Positions 18,643 to 28,128 of a stretch of 64,000 bases of DNA are shown here, piece after piece. Position 1 is the stretch's first letter; every line of letters starts with the position of its first letter. Below the pieces are notes generated by a model. That model did no database searches. It saw nothing but the letters and a program-made list of their open reading frames with translations, and had not been told where the DNA came from. The stretch spans positions 14,730-78,729 of the forward strand of contig DS999227.1 of the NCBI GenBank assembly GCA_000156295.1. Reading direction: 5' to 3'. Source of the stretch: a marine gamma proteobacterium HTCC2148. Lineage in GTDB: Bacteria > Pseudomonadota > Gammaproteobacteria > Pseudomonadales > Halieaceae. Position numbers and translations under genes: made by a program.

Positions 18643-18861
18643 CTACTCTATAGCCAGATCTGGTGCCGCAGACTCGTTGTGCCAGAGGATTGGGTCTCGG
18701 TCAATTCCACCATAGACAAAAGCGGGATGACTCCCCCGGCCGAAGCCGGAATCTCGCCCTGATCGACCTTGCGAATCCGAGTTATCACGCTCGTCAATGT
18801 CTACCACCGTCCAGGTGGGAGATGTTCTATCCAACCCGCCATGGGTAAACGCCGCGCTCAT
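18643..18861 (-). CDS. Possible small protein overlapping the csrA stop codon
   Basis: 72 codons beginning with an ATG that overlaps the csrA TGA as ATGA, the layout expected for translational coupling. The product is rich in Asp, Gly, Arg and Ser, with no recognised domain and no signal peptide. No clear ribosome site lies inside the end of csrA apart from an AGG about nine bases upstream. It may be only a chance open frame. Confidence 0.28.
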   Translation of the reverse strand: MSAAFTHGGLDRTSPTWTVVDIDERDNSDSQGRSGRDSGFGRGSHPAFVYGGIDRDPILWHNESAAPDLAIE

Positions 18862-19121
18862 ACTCGTTCGCCTGCCTTTCTTCTTCGTAACTGATTCTTG
18901 GTGCGCAACTCTCTGTGAACCTGGTCAAGTGTTGGCATCTCTGCTGGGGTCCTAAAACCTTCAGCGGCAATACGCTCGTACACTTCTTCTCTGTGCACTT
19001 CTACTTCACGAGGTGCACTGACTCCGATTCGGATTTGTTGGCCTTTGATCTCCAGTACAGTGACGACTACGTCGTCTCCTATGATCAGGGATTCCCCTAC
19101 TTTTCGCGACAGTACTAGCAT
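18858..19121 (-). CDS. csrA: Carbon storage regulator CsrA, C-terminally extended
   Basis: 87 residues from the ATG at 19121 with GGAG upstream; an in-frame ATG at 19151 is less likely. The N-terminal 55 residues are canonical ([40 protein letters not shown]), including the RNA-contacting residues near the start and the GVxAPxxVxVHREE segment. The usual length is about 61, and here a basic tail of about 27 residues ends in [12 protein letters not shown]. The protein is a post-transcriptional regulator that binds GGA motifs in mRNA leaders. It is not next to alaS, so it may be an additional csrA copy. Confidence 0.9.
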   Translation of the reverse strand: MLVLSRKVGESLIIGDDVVVTVLEIKGQQIRIGVSAPREVEVHREEVYERIAAEGFRTPAEMPTLDQVHRELRTKNQLRRRKAGERV

Positions 19122-19463
19122 AATGAACTCCGTTCGTTTTTTGTTATTCACAGGCGATTCGGCAATAGTCCGAATTCCTCCCCGCGCTTAAACTCATGCA
19201 TAATGTGTGCCATCAAAGAAACCCTTATACTTTAGGGTTATTAAGAGGCCCTGGCGCTCCATATACGCACTGCCTCGCATCTCGAATCGCATATTAAGTT
19301 GCATTTTGCAATTTATTCTGAGGTGCTTCGATGGGTCACTCATCAAACTGGCAACGGCAGGAGCACAGTTACATCGTGTTTATGCCTATAATCCCAAGCT
19401 TGCTGACGGCATGTTTGCCATGGGTGAGTTTGGCTGGACAGTCTTTACAAAGGGAGCAGAAAT
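19122..19463. other. Intergenic region between csrA and the KstD-like gene
   Basis: A 342-base gap that should hold the divergent promoters of csrA and the flavoprotein gene. It contains a short 10-codon frame from ATG 19203, the dyad GATG-N7-CATC near 19329, and a strong AGGGAG ribosome site at 19451-19456 for the downstream TTG start. An 86-codon frame across it was not accepted as a gene. Confidence 0.5.
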
Positions 19464-21167
19464 TTGAACGCTGGGGACGTAAAAACGTGGAATCATGAAT
19501 TCGATGTCGTTGTCGTGGGTTCTGGCAACGGCGCACTCACCGCTGCTATTGCCGCAGCGGATGGTGGTGCAGAAACACTTGTTATCGAAAAATCCGAGAA
19601 GTTCGGTGGCACCAGCGCGAGTTCCGGTGGTGGGGTCTGGATTCCAAACAATCGCTATGCTGTAGCGGAAAAAGCAGACGACTCTCTAGAGGATGCCAGG
19701 GCTTATCTGGATCACGTGACTCCGTCGAACACAATTAATCACGCCCTGCTGGAAGCTTATCTTGCGAGAGGCCCGGCAGTGATTGATTACCTGCACGAAC
19801 ACACCGACTGGGTGCGTTATCGTAATCTCGCTTATTATCCAGATTATTTTCCCGATGGCCCCGGAGGCAAGACTGGCAATCGCTCTATGGAACCAGAGCC
19901 ATTGCATGCCAGCGCAATGGGTGAAGACTTTTATAACCTTGCGCCTCAACACCCGCAGACACAAATGCCTGGGGGCATCAACTTTACCCAGGTAGAGGGA
20001 GCTGTTGTCCTGGCGGCGACGCGAGGCTGGTTTAGTCTGGCCGCCAAATTGGTTCTCAAATACCTGATTGATTTCCCGACTCGACTAAAGACCCTGCGAG
20101 ATGCCAGGCTCACCATGGGCAATGCAGGCGTGGCGCGCCTTTTCCTGGCGTTGCGGGATCGACAGATTCCCCTGTGGCGCGGCACCACCATGCTTGATCT
20201 TGTGCAGGAGGATGGGCGTGTAATTGGAATCGTCATAGAACGTAACAATCAACGTGAGTTCGTGCGAGCCCGCAAGGGCGTGGTGCTCGCAGCTGGCGGG
20301 TTTGAGCGTAACCAGGCGATGCGAGAGCAATACCTACCCTCCCCCACCAATACACAATGGAGTGCAGGCAACCTGCAAAATACCGGCGATGCAATAATTG
20401 CCGCCCAGAAATTAGGCGCAGACACTGCCCAGATGGACTGGGGCTGGTGGTTTACCACTGCCACAGTACCCGGCAAGCCAAAGGCCTATCTGAGCCAGGT
20501 AGAAAAAGGCATGGCCGGCTCCATTACCGTAAACAGGAAGGGAGCGCGCTTCAGTAATGAATCGCAGAATTATGTGAGCTTTGTTGCCGATATGATCAAG
20601 GACGAAGCAAACACCCCCAGTTACATGATTTTCGATGCCGACTTCCGACAGCAGCGTCCGGTCGCTTCCGTTCTTATTCAGGGGAAGTTTTTCCCCGACT
20701 GGATGATTCCCAAAGCCTGGTGGACGCCGGAGTTTCTTAGCAAAGCAGACAGCCTGGAAGAGTTAGCGAGCAAGGTCGGCATCGACTCGAGTGGCTTAGA
20801 AAATACCGTTGCGGGTTTTAATCAATATGCTGTTGATGGCAAAGACGCTGACTATCAGCGAGGTGACTCTAGCTATGACCGCTACTACGCCGACCCAGAG
20901 GTGAAGCCCAACCCCTGTCTTGCGCCTTTGCTAAAACCACCCTTCTACGCCCTCGCTCTTTATCCTGGAGAAATGGGAACAGCGGGAGGCCTGGTCATCG
21001 ACGACAACGCTCAAGTATTGAATGAGGATGGCGCAGTCATAGCTGGGCTCTATGCCTGCGGGAACACTACTGCTGCTCTGCTGCCCGCCTATCCGGGTCC
21101 GGGTGCCACTTTAGGACCTGCCATGGTGTTTGGCTTCATCGCAGGGGAGCGTGCGGCTCAAGGTTAA
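19464..21167 (+). CDS. FAD-dependent dehydrogenase, 3-ketosteroid Delta1-dehydrogenase/fumarate reductase-like
   Basis: 567 residues from a TTG at 19464 with AGGGAG seven bases upstream. The FAD site is VVVGSGNGALTAAIAAADG at the N terminus, with EKFGGTSASSGGGVWIPNN typical of the KstD/flavocytochrome c group. The C terminus has YPGEMGTAGGLVID and LYACGNTTAALLPAYPGPG, both characteristic of that family. It probably introduces or removes a carbon-carbon double bond next to a carbonyl. No other steroid ring-degradation genes (kstR, hsaA-D, kshAB) are present, so a steroid substrate is doubtful. Reduction of an unsaturated diacid or pyrrolic intermediate is an alternative. Confidence 0.83.
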   Translation: MNAGDVKTWNHEFDVVVVGSGNGALTAAIAAADGGAETLVIEKSEKFGGTSASSGGGVWIPNNRYAVAEKADDSLEDARAYLDHVTPSNTINHALLEAYLARGPAVIDYLHEHTDWVRYRNLAYYPDYFPDGPGGKTGNRSMEPEPLHASAMGEDFYNLAPQHPQTQMPGGINFTQVEGAVVLAATRGWFSLAAKLVLKYLIDFPTRLKTLRDARLTMGNAGVARLFLALRDRQIPLWRGTTMLDLVQEDGRVIGIVIERNNQREFVRARKGVVLAAGGFERNQAMREQYLPSPTNTQWSAGNLQNTGDAIIAAQKLGADTAQMDWGWWFTTATVPGKPKAYLSQVEKGMAGSITVNRKGARFSNESQNYVSFVADMIKDEANTPSYMIFDADFRQQRPVASVLIQGKFFPDWMIPKAWWTPEFLSKADSLEELASKVGIDSSGLENTVAGFNQYAVDGKDADYQRGDSSYDRYYADPEVKPNPCLAPLLKPPFYALALYPGEMGTAGGLVIDDNAQVLNEDGAVIAGLYACGNTTAALLPAYPGPGATLGPAMVFGFIAGERAAQG

Positions 21168-21293
21168 GGCGCAACGCGAGCCGCAAATCTGCTTTCCACC
21201 GTGAGCTGCGCAGACTTGCACCGGCTAACGACTCCAATGCACTAGGTCGCAGAGTCTGCATGCGGCGACATTGTAGTTATGCCATGAACTGGC

Positions 21294-23951
21294 TCAGAAC
21301 CGATAACGGAAGCGCGCGCCGAACGTTCTGGGATTAGGTAATACCAGGTTGGCACCAAAGGGAGGCACCTGACCCAGGGGCATGAACCCAAAGTTCACAT
21401 TACCAAGCCCACTGCGCACCTTGTCCTCGTCAGTAAAATTGTTCACGTAAGCAACGAGTGACCACTTTTCACCGTCCAGCCCTGCGGAAAAATCTGCGAT
21501 CAGCACGGAGTCGAGATAAGTCAGGTTACCTGCATCGAGGTACCTTTTGGATTGGTAGTTACCAAACAATTCAGTGAAGTAACCCCAACCATTGTTAAAC
21601 TGACCGTCATAGCGAATGGAGGCCACTGCCACGTCTTCAGGTGTATTGGGGAAGGATGTGCCACTGAAATCACCCTCCGCGTTGCCCGATTGAACTTTGT
21701 CATAAGTGCCCGGGTCGCCCACATCACTGATATTGAAATCGAGGTATTCGGTCTCAACATGGGTGTAGCCCAAAAAGAAGGTCCAGTTCGCTGACGGTCG
21801 ATAGGTAGCCTCGACCTCAGCGCCGTAAACTTCACTTTCACCAGCGTTGGTAATCGACACCTTATTGATGCCCAGCTCATTTCTGACAAAGTAAGGAACT
21901 TGTTGGTTGGTATAGTCGTTATAGAAAATGGCACCATTCAGTCGCAGCCGGTTTCCCATCAAATCAGTCTTACCGCCTAATTCATAGGCCCAAAGCTCTT
22001 CCGGCTCGTAATGGCCGGTAGTAATGTCGCCATTGCCGTCGGTAGTGGCAATGCCACCCGGCTTAAAACCTTTACCTGCTGACACATATGCAAAGATGTC
22101 ATCGGTCGCCTGCCAGTCGGCGCTGAACCTCGGCACGAACGCGGTTTCTTTAATAGTGTCTTTCTGCATTTCAGGATCAACTACTTCAAGATCGTCATTG
22201 AAATACGGCATATTTAACAGGCCGTTAACATAGGTATCCCTTGGTAATCCCTCATAATCGATCGTCTCTTCAAGGTAGCGACCTTCGGCAGTGAGTCGCC
22301 ATGCATCGCCGAGGTTGTAAACCATGGACCCTGCCACTGACCAGTGCTCAGTGTCTCGGTTAATTGGCGTTCGGTTGGGCAACATTTCTGTTTGAACGCC
22401 GGTAAAAAGCTCGCAGGTAGTGACGTCACCCGGCACTGTGCAAGTGGGATCCGCGATGAGAGACAATTTTGAGTTGTAGTAGTCCGTATCGATATAGCTG
22501 GAGACCCACCACATTTGGTTCATCACGGAATCCATGTCCTCTGCCCAATAGAGCACGTCACCCATCCACTCAATATCGCCTACGGCCCCCTGGAAACGAA
22601 ATTCCTGAGAAATCTGGTCGTAGTCAAAAGATGTATCGGAGTTGGTTTCTACACCGAACTGTGTAAGCACAGCTCCCGCTGGACCAATGTATGTGGGATC
22701 GAGGGCTGCCGAGCCCGGGAAAAATCCGTCGAGGGTGTAATTTGTCTTATCAAAGTCCTCTTCGACACTGGTTTCGTTTTTTGTATAGCCAGTCAAAGAC
22801 TGCAGCTGTATTTCACCTATTTGCCAGTCCAGTTCCAGAGACAAGCGCGTGTTTTCGATTTTGGTGCCGACAAAATCTTTGCCGGTAGAGGGATCTGGCG
22901 AGAGATCAAGGTCATCCTCGCCGAAATCGCTGATATCACCTGTGAGCATAGTGGCACACGCCGGAGTAAATCCGGCCAAGTGCCGCCAGGCAGCATTGTC
23001 ATCACACTCCGCCTGAGTGGCTTCGGGGAGGCCCCGATCGCCTCCAGGTATTGGCACTTTCATGCTGTTGTCTGTCACGCTGCCCAACAAGAAAAAGTCG
23101 CTGGGTGCACTACCCAGCGGCCTCACCGAGGCTGCCATCACAACTGGCCTGGGTGTCGATTCATCCTTTATGTACTCACCCCGAAAATAAGCAGAAAAAT
23201 CACTTTCACCCTCAAAATTCAGGGCAATACTACCCCCGGTTTGCTCGTTAGCCCCCAAATCGCCGCCCGTTACCGGGTTTTCATAATGACCGTCAAAGTC
23301 AGAAGTGAGACCGGCGACATTCATCGCCAGTTGATCACTCAACGGGAAAGAAACTGCGCCTAAGCCGCGCCAGTAACCGTGTTCATCGACCTCTCCTTCC
23401 ACATAGCCAACTACGCCTTCGTCCGCTACAGGCCTCTTGGTCACATAGTTTACCGCCCCGGCAAAAGCCGACCGTCCATAAGTCACGCTCTGGGGCCCTT
23501 TGATAATCTCGATACGCTGTAGCTCTAGCAACCCCATGTTTGCATAAGCACCACCGCCCGCCACAGTCAGGGTTTCCGAGGAAATATCTACGCCATCGAC
23601 CAGGATCGCCACGTTGGGTCGACCACGAGTAATATTCATGCCGCGTATCGTTGGCCTTGTATCGTTCGGCAGTACGCCAGTCTCAAAGGTCAGGCTGGAT
23701 GAATACTTAGCGACATCCGCTAAACTGCTAATGGCCTTCTCTTGCAATTCAGCAGCTCCGATGGCGTCAATCGCTACAGGAACTGACTGCAGGTTTTCGA
23801 CTTTTTTACGAGCAGTGACCAGTACTTCCTCTAGCTGAAAATTTTCACCTCGTAATGACTCTACCTCGCGCTGTTTACTTTCCTGCGCTTGAGTCAGGTT
23901 GGCGACAGCGAGCGCAGCAATTACCAGCGCCAGGTTATGTTTCTTAAACAT
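21294..23951 (-). CDS. TonB-dependent outer-membrane receptor
   Basis: 885 residues with a signal peptide of about 22 residues. A TonB-box-like EEVLVTARKK segment is followed by a plug domain (RPTIRGMNITRGRPNVAILV, VEIIKGPQS-like IEIIKGPQSVTYG), and a long barrel ends in the sorting signal RTFGARFRYRF. It imports a large or scarce solute across the outer membrane using TonB energy. It sits at the end of the leftward catabolic run, 63 bases beyond the racemase-family gene. Import of the pathway's starting compound, such as a tetrapyrrole or other bulky molecule, is a reasonable inference. No iron-specific N-terminal signalling domain is present. Confidence 0.92.
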   Translation of the reverse strand: MFKKHNLALVIAALAVANLTQAQESKQREVESLRGENFQLEEVLVTARKKVENLQSVPVAIDAIGAAELQEKAISSLADVAKYSSSLTFETGVLPNDTRPTIRGMNITRGRPNVAILVDGVDISSETLTVAGGGAYANMGLLELQRIEIIKGPQSVTYGRSAFAGAVNYVTKRPVADEGVVGYVEGEVDEHGYWRGLGAVSFPLSDQLAMNVAGLTSDFDGHYENPVTGGDLGANEQTGGSIALNFEGESDFSAYFRGEYIKDESTPRPVVMAASVRPLGSAPSDFFLLGSVTDNSMKVPIPGGDRGLPEATQAECDDNAAWRHLAGFTPACATMLTGDISDFGEDDLDLSPDPSTGKDFVGTKIENTRLSLELDWQIGEIQLQSLTGYTKNETSVEEDFDKTNYTLDGFFPGSAALDPTYIGPAGAVLTQFGVETNSDTSFDYDQISQEFRFQGAVGDIEWMGDVLYWAEDMDSVMNQMWWVSSYIDTDYYNSKLSLIADPTCTVPGDVTTCELFTGVQTEMLPNRTPINRDTEHWSVAGSMVYNLGDAWRLTAEGRYLEETIDYEGLPRDTYVNGLLNMPYFNDDLEVVDPEMQKDTIKETAFVPRFSADWQATDDIFAYVSAGKGFKPGGIATTDGNGDITTGHYEPEELWAYELGGKTDLMGNRLRLNGAIFYNDYTNQQVPYFVRNELGINKVSITNAGESEVYGAEVEATYRPSANWTFFLGYTHVETEYLDFNISDVGDPGTYDKVQSGNAEGDFSGTSFPNTPEDVAVASIRYDGQFNNGWGYFTELFGNYQSKRYLDAGNLTYLDSVLIADFSAGLDGEKWSLVAYVNNFTDEDKVRSGLGNVNFGFMPLGQVPPFGANLVLPNPRTFGARFRYRF

Positions 23952-24014
23952 TTGTCACTCCGGTATTATTCATATTTTTATACTCTCAAGACTACCATCG
24001 CTGGAAGTTTTCGT

Positions 24015-24791
24015 CTAAAACTCTTCCAACAATCGTCCCTTGCCAATTACTTTGTCTGCCACACCACAGGCGCGCAGTGCATGCCATGCAGTTGCCACGT
24101 TAATAGGAATTAAAGGCTTCTCGAGCACGTGCTCCAGCGTTGGAAAAAGATCTACAGTGGATAGATTGGTTCCGGCCTGAACGATCACATCGACGTCGTC
24201 ACCATCCACTTCGTGGACAGCGGAAATCACATCCTGGATATCGGTTTCTGCGATAGCGGTTGCCGAGGGCCTGTTCAAGCCTTTCACCTGTTTTACTGTG
24301 TATCCCAACTCCTCGAAATATTGGCGCACGTTCGCATCACCGACAGGTGGGTAAGGCGTGATCACCGACAGCGACTTGGCGCCAAAGCATTCCAGAGCGT
24401 CGCGGGTGGCCTGGGCACCAGTAGTGAGACCCAAATCGCCAATGTGCTCGCGAATGCCTGCTTCGAACTGCACACTTCCCTCCACGCCTCCCCAGAAGGT
24501 TTCCGCGGACATCCCCAGCATAATGTGACTGACCTTGGCGGAAATTACGTTGCGCAGGGAGATCGGAATTTCTCCCCGCATTATGTCCAAAAAGCGCTCA
24601 AACACAGTATCTGTATCATCGCCCGTGCTCTCGACCTCATCCGCCCAATTGCGCAGCTCGATCCAAAATCGAGAGGGATGCCATGTGACTCCGTCCAGAT
24701 TCAGTTTTTGCAGGTCGTACTCGACTCCGGTATTCGTAGAGGGAATGATCACCCCTATCTGGGCTCGCCTGGCAATCTGATAGTTATCCAT
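24015..24791 (-). CDS. Maleate isomerase/Asp-Glu racemase family protein, copy A, without the usual catalytic cysteines
   Basis: 258 residues with the family start IGVIIPSTNTGVEYD and end INVATAWHALRACGV. Known maleate isomerases use two cysteines. At the first site this protein reads MLGMSAETFWGG (residues 91-102), and at the second QAGTNLST, so both cysteines are replaced. The fold and the dicarboxylate-binding Asn/Thr motif (STNT) are retained. The protein may isomerise, decarboxylate or hydrolyse a substituted maleate or related acid by another mechanism. A closely related copy lies at 26051-26884, and the two flank DUF420 and an exported protein. Confidence 0.8.
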   Translation of the reverse strand: MDNYQIARRAQIGVIIPSTNTGVEYDLQKLNLDGVTWHPSRFWIELRNWADEVESTGDDTDTVFERFLDIMRGEIPISLRNVISAKVSHIMLGMSAETFWGGVEGSVQFEAGIREHIGDLGLTTGAQATRDALECFGAKSLSVITPYPPVGDANVRQYFEELGYTVKQVKGLNRPSATAIAETDIQDVISAVHEVDGDDVDVIVQAGTNLSTVDLFPTLEHVLEKPLIPINVATAWHALRACGVADKVIGKGRLLEEF

Positions 24792-24802
24792 TACACAATT
24801 CC

Positions 24803-25282
24803 CTACTTCACGAATCCCAGATAATACAGTGGCAACGCACTAAACCCTGACAGCATCATCAATGCCATTCCCATGCGCCCCCAGAATCGATGCCTGGGTC
24901 CGAATGCACCTGGCACAGGGGGATTGCCAAAACGTTTCAATGAAACAACGATCAACGGCACCCACACCAACACCGAGGCGACAGCCACCAGGGTATGGCC
25001 GTAGATAATGCTATTGAGCAGATCAGTACCGGAATAAGCGCTACCCCGGGTCAACTCAAATATTCCTCCAGACAACCTCAAGTCCAATTCAAACAGACCA
25101 ACGGCCACAGCCAGTATCACCGCAAGACCAATTTGCAAGTGACGGTGATGGGCGTAATGCTTGTTTCTGGCATATCTCCAGGAAATCACCAGAAGCGGGA
25201 GAATGGCGATAAAAGACAGGATGACCAGATCGATCAACACGTCTCCTCTCGAGCCCAAAAAACCCTCAGGCAACATCAACAA
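24803..25282 (-). CDS. DUF420 family membrane protein
   Basis: 159 residues with four membrane helices and the family's conserved histidines (HYAHHRHLQIG near residue 42; YGHTLVAVASV near 94; RHRFWGRMGM near 130). The family includes cytochrome-oxidase assembly-type proteins and is often near heme enzymes. Here it lies between the two racemase-family genes in a leftward operon, 11 bases from copy A. A role in electron transfer or membrane redox chemistry is possible but unsupported by direct motifs. Confidence 0.78.
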   Translation of the reverse strand: MLMLPEGFLGSRGDVLIDLVILSFIAILPLLVISWRYARNKHYAHHRHLQIGLAVILAVAVGLFELDLRLSGGIFELTRGSAYSGTDLLNSIIYGHTLVAVASVLVWVPLIVVSLKRFGNPPVPGAFGPRHRFWGRMGMALMMLSGFSALPLYYLGFVK

Positions 25283-25370
25283 AACCGCCAGTAATCAAAG
25301 CTATTTTTATAACCCGACTAGAGCCGCCGGTTGATGACATTTATCAAGTTTCAAACCAAAGTGCTGTGGT

Positions 25371-26054
25371 CTAGGGAAACTTAACCATTCCGCGTACCAT
25401 AGCCTCCAGGTATTGCGGACTCACCAGATGGCAATAGTAATTACCTAAGAAGCGCTCAGGCATTGGAACCCACCACGCATGGGGTGCGTACAAGGCCCTG
25501 GTATGCAACCGATACAGGCCACCTTGGTCTCGACTGACAGGGTTGAAAGGCCAGGGCTTCAACCACCTGGGGCCAATGAATCGCATGTCTTCAGGCTCCA
25601 CTATCCAGTCTGCAGTATCCAGCGCACGCTCGGGCACAGGAACCGACGCGACAGTTCCAGCTAACACCAGGCGGTGAACCTCGTCACAGCTGAATTCAGC
25701 TTCTGCAACCGGTACAGCGCCCGCCTCGTTATCGTGGGCGGCATTGATGCGTTCAGCCGTTCGCAACTTACAGGAAACAACCGTATTAATAGCCATTGTA
25801 GAATGCAGGGGAGCGCTATCGTATCGGTGAATAACAAAAGGTTGATCCGTAGGCTTTGACGCTACAAAAGCCTCGTAATTAGTGTGGCGCATCACTTCGG
25901 GCTCAAGCTCAGTGCCGGCTATAATCTTCTGCGCCTGCGAACAGTAATCGCCTGCTCCCGGTGTATAGTCGCTGGCCCAGGCCCAGGTAGGACTCAATAA
26001 CAGCAGTGCGCAGGCCCTATAAAAGCTGGCTGAAACTTGCATAATCGGCTTCAA
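25371..26054 (-). CDS. Exported protein of unknown function
   Basis: 227 residues with a signal peptide of about 27 residues ending at AWA. The mature part has four cysteines (DYCSQAQ, VVSCKLRT, FSCDEVH, YYCHLVS) that could form disulfides, and two tryptophan-rich segments near the C terminus (GPRWLKPWPFNPVSRDQGG, HAWWVPMPERFLG). No family was recognised. Its ATG overlaps the end of the copy B racemase gene by 4 bases, so it is translated with it and likely belongs to the same process, in the periplasm. Confidence 0.72.
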   Translation of the reverse strand: MKPIMQVSASFYRACALLLLSPTWAWASDYTPGAGDYCSQAQKIIAGTELEPEVMRHTNYEAFVASKPTDQPFVIHRYDSAPLHSTMAINTVVSCKLRTAERINAAHDNEAGAVPVAEAEFSCDEVHRLVLAGTVASVPVPERALDTADWIVEPEDMRFIGPRWLKPWPFNPVSRDQGGLYRLHTRALYAPHAWWVPMPERFLGNYYCHLVSPQYLEAMVRGMVKFP

Positions 26055-26884
26055 TGCTCCTCGAACAAACGCCCCAAATGATCATATTGATCCCGCACCC
26101 CGCAACTGCGCAATGCGTGCCAGGCGGTTGCAACGTTAATAGGCAGCACCGGTTTTTCAAGCCATTTTTCAATCACCGGGAATGAGGTGGCAGTCGAGAG
26201 ATTAGTGCCTACCTGAATAATGGCGTCGATGTCATCGGCGTCAACCTGTCGCACCATATCCATGACCTGATGATCAGGGACCAAAGCAATAGCGTCGTGC
26301 GCATTCTCGCAACGCAGGCCAAGCACCTGCTTCACGTTGTAACCGGAATCCTCAAAAAACAAGTGAACATTTTTGTCACCGATCGGCTGATAAGGTGTGA
26401 TCACGGCGATATTTTTACCCACGTTGCCCGGCACATCCAACGCTTCAAGAGCCGCAATGACCGCGTTGGCACCCGTTGTCAGACCAACGTCACCCACCGC
26501 TTCCTGAATTTTTTCCACAAAGCCATCGTTTCCCTCTATGCCACCCCAGAACGTTTCTGCTGACATACCCATCATCACGTGATCAGGCTTACAGGTCATC
26601 AGGCTTTCGATCGAAGCGCCTATGGTTTGGCGTAACATTTCCAAAAAGCGAATAAAATTATCATCGTCGCTCAGGTCGGCATGCTCGATCATAAAGCGAC
26701 TGAAGTGCCAACTGACACCGCGGGGAATAAGCCGCTGGCAATCATACTCAACCGAGGTATTGGTCGACGGAATGATCACGCCTATCTTGGCACGATGACC
26801 AATATAATTGTCGAGGTGGCCGTCGGTTCGCTGATCCCGATCGCGGGTTCTGGATAAATCTATAGTCGCGTGAGTCAGACTCAT
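26051..26884 (-). CDS. Maleate isomerase/Asp-Glu racemase family protein, copy B, without the usual catalytic cysteines
   Basis: 277 residues, clearly paralogous to copy A: IGVIIPSTNTSVEYDCQRL, MMGMSAETFWGGIEG, GLTTGANAV, VITPYQPIGDKNV, VGTNLST and INVATAWHALRSCGV. Both cysteine positions of maleate isomerase are again replaced, by Met/Ser and Gly. An N-terminal extension of about 30 residues (TRDRDQRTDGHLDNYIGHR) is not in copy A. Conservation of the same replacement in both copies suggests a distinct reaction rather than decay. The gene follows the FAD monooxygenase in the same leftward run. Confidence 0.8.
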   Translation of the reverse strand: MSLTHATIDLSRTRDRDQRTDGHLDNYIGHRAKIGVIIPSTNTSVEYDCQRLIPRGVSWHFSRFMIEHADLSDDDNFIRFLEMLRQTIGASIESLMTCKPDHVMMGMSAETFWGGIEGNDGFVEKIQEAVGDVGLTTGANAVIAALEALDVPGNVGKNIAVITPYQPIGDKNVHLFFEDSGYNVKQVLGLRCENAHDAIALVPDHQVMDMVRQVDADDIDAIIQVGTNLSTATSFPVIEKWLEKPVLPINVATAWHALRSCGVRDQYDHLGRLFEEH

Positions 26885-26908
26885 TTTACTCTCCTTATTA
26901 ATGTTCGC

Positions 26909-28125
26909 TCAGGCAACTTGCAGGCTATCGCGAACACAGTTGATCATTGCGCGCTCAAGTAGAAAGGCCTTTGCCTTAACAGGATCAGCGGCTGAATCCA
27001 TTAGCATTGTTTGCCGCGATTGCTGCGTTTCCTCGTCCGTCGCTTCCATAAGTTTTTTGTTAGCAATGGTATGGTCTTGGACAAACTTCACTGCAAGATC
27101 TCGCCGCTGGCGGTTGTAGCGTTCAAATAGTGGCTGGTATGGCGCACCGTCACGAACAATATGCACAAGTTTTTCTCCCAGGTTATTGGCATCGTGCAGC
27201 CCACCATTCATTCCCATGCCGCCCAGTGGATTATTGATATGACAGGCGTCTCCAACCAACAACACCCTGCCCTTGAAATAAGTCTCAGCGACTCTTTGAT
27301 TAACGTTATATAGCGTGCGGTGCCCAATATCATAGGCGCCCTCTTTGTCCAGAGATGATGCAGACGCTGTTGAATAAATTCGTCCGACAACAAGTAAGCT
27401 TCGTCTTCGACATTCTCTGGCCGTGTGGGAAACAGCACCCGCCATATTTTTTCGGTGCGCAAAATGACGCACCATTCGTCCGGGTCCGACACGTAGTTCA
27501 CCCAGGAAAGGTCATCAAACACTTCTTCAAAAGGAAATTGGGTACTCACCACGAGGAATTTTTCGTCATAGGTAAACCCCAGGTAGTCAATCCCTGCGGC
27601 TTTGCGAATCTGGCTGCGGGCGCCTTCAGCAGTGACCAAAAAAGATGCCGGGAGCTGTTCCTCTCCTGTCGCTGTATCCAATTGAACGATGACCTGGCCT
27701 GCAGTTTCAGTGAAGCCCTTGGCTTCTACATTAAAACGCAGGTCTGCACAGTCGATACCCTCAAGCACAGCGGCCACCAGCCGCGTGAACTCGTACTGTT
27801 CGAGTTGCAAGCGAAACGGATAGCGTGTGCTATCGGCCAATAAATCCATTTCAAAGTTGGCCACCTCACCACTGCGGCGATCACGATACTGATAGCGGTC
27901 AGCGATCAGGCCTTTGTGTAACATTTCATCAATAATCCCAAAGCCAAGATCGGCAATCATTTCTAGGCTGGGCGGATGAAAAGTAGATGCGCGCAGGTCG
28001 ACCGGCAGTTCTGGCTCTTTTTCTAACAGAACCACAGACACATCTCTGCTCGCCAGGTATAGCGCCAACAGACAGCCGGCCGGGCCAGCGCCTGCAATAA
28101 CGATGGGAGCTTGCGAATTACTCAC
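26909..28125 (-). pseudogene. FAD-dependent aromatic-ring monooxygenase, frame broken once
   Basis: The N-terminal part, from the ATG at 28125, has the FAD motif IAGAGPAGCLLALYLASR and TAEGARSQIRKAAGI. The C-terminal part, in another frame, has the second FAD motif GRVLLVGDACHINNPLGG and MNGGLHDANNLGEKL. The two frames join near 27345-27352, where one base is missing relative to an uninterrupted protein of about 405 residues. The family (PF01494, like 4-hydroxybenzoate and 6-hydroxynicotinate monooxygenases) hydroxylates activated rings with NAD(P)H and oxygen. All motifs are otherwise intact, so the break is recent or is an assembly error. It starts 4 bases after the isochorismatase gene. 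Confidence 0.82.
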
Positions 28126-28128
28126 GGG

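Noticed and set aside
19207-19467. 86-codon open frame before the KstD-like gene
   Set aside because: No ribosome site at its GTG start, no recognisable domain, and it covers the promoter region and overlaps the well-supported TTG start at 19464.
19464-21167. Steroid degradation region
   Set aside because: Only a KstD-like flavoprotein points to steroids. Ring-cleavage and side-chain genes are absent, and the KstD-like family includes enzymes for other substrates.
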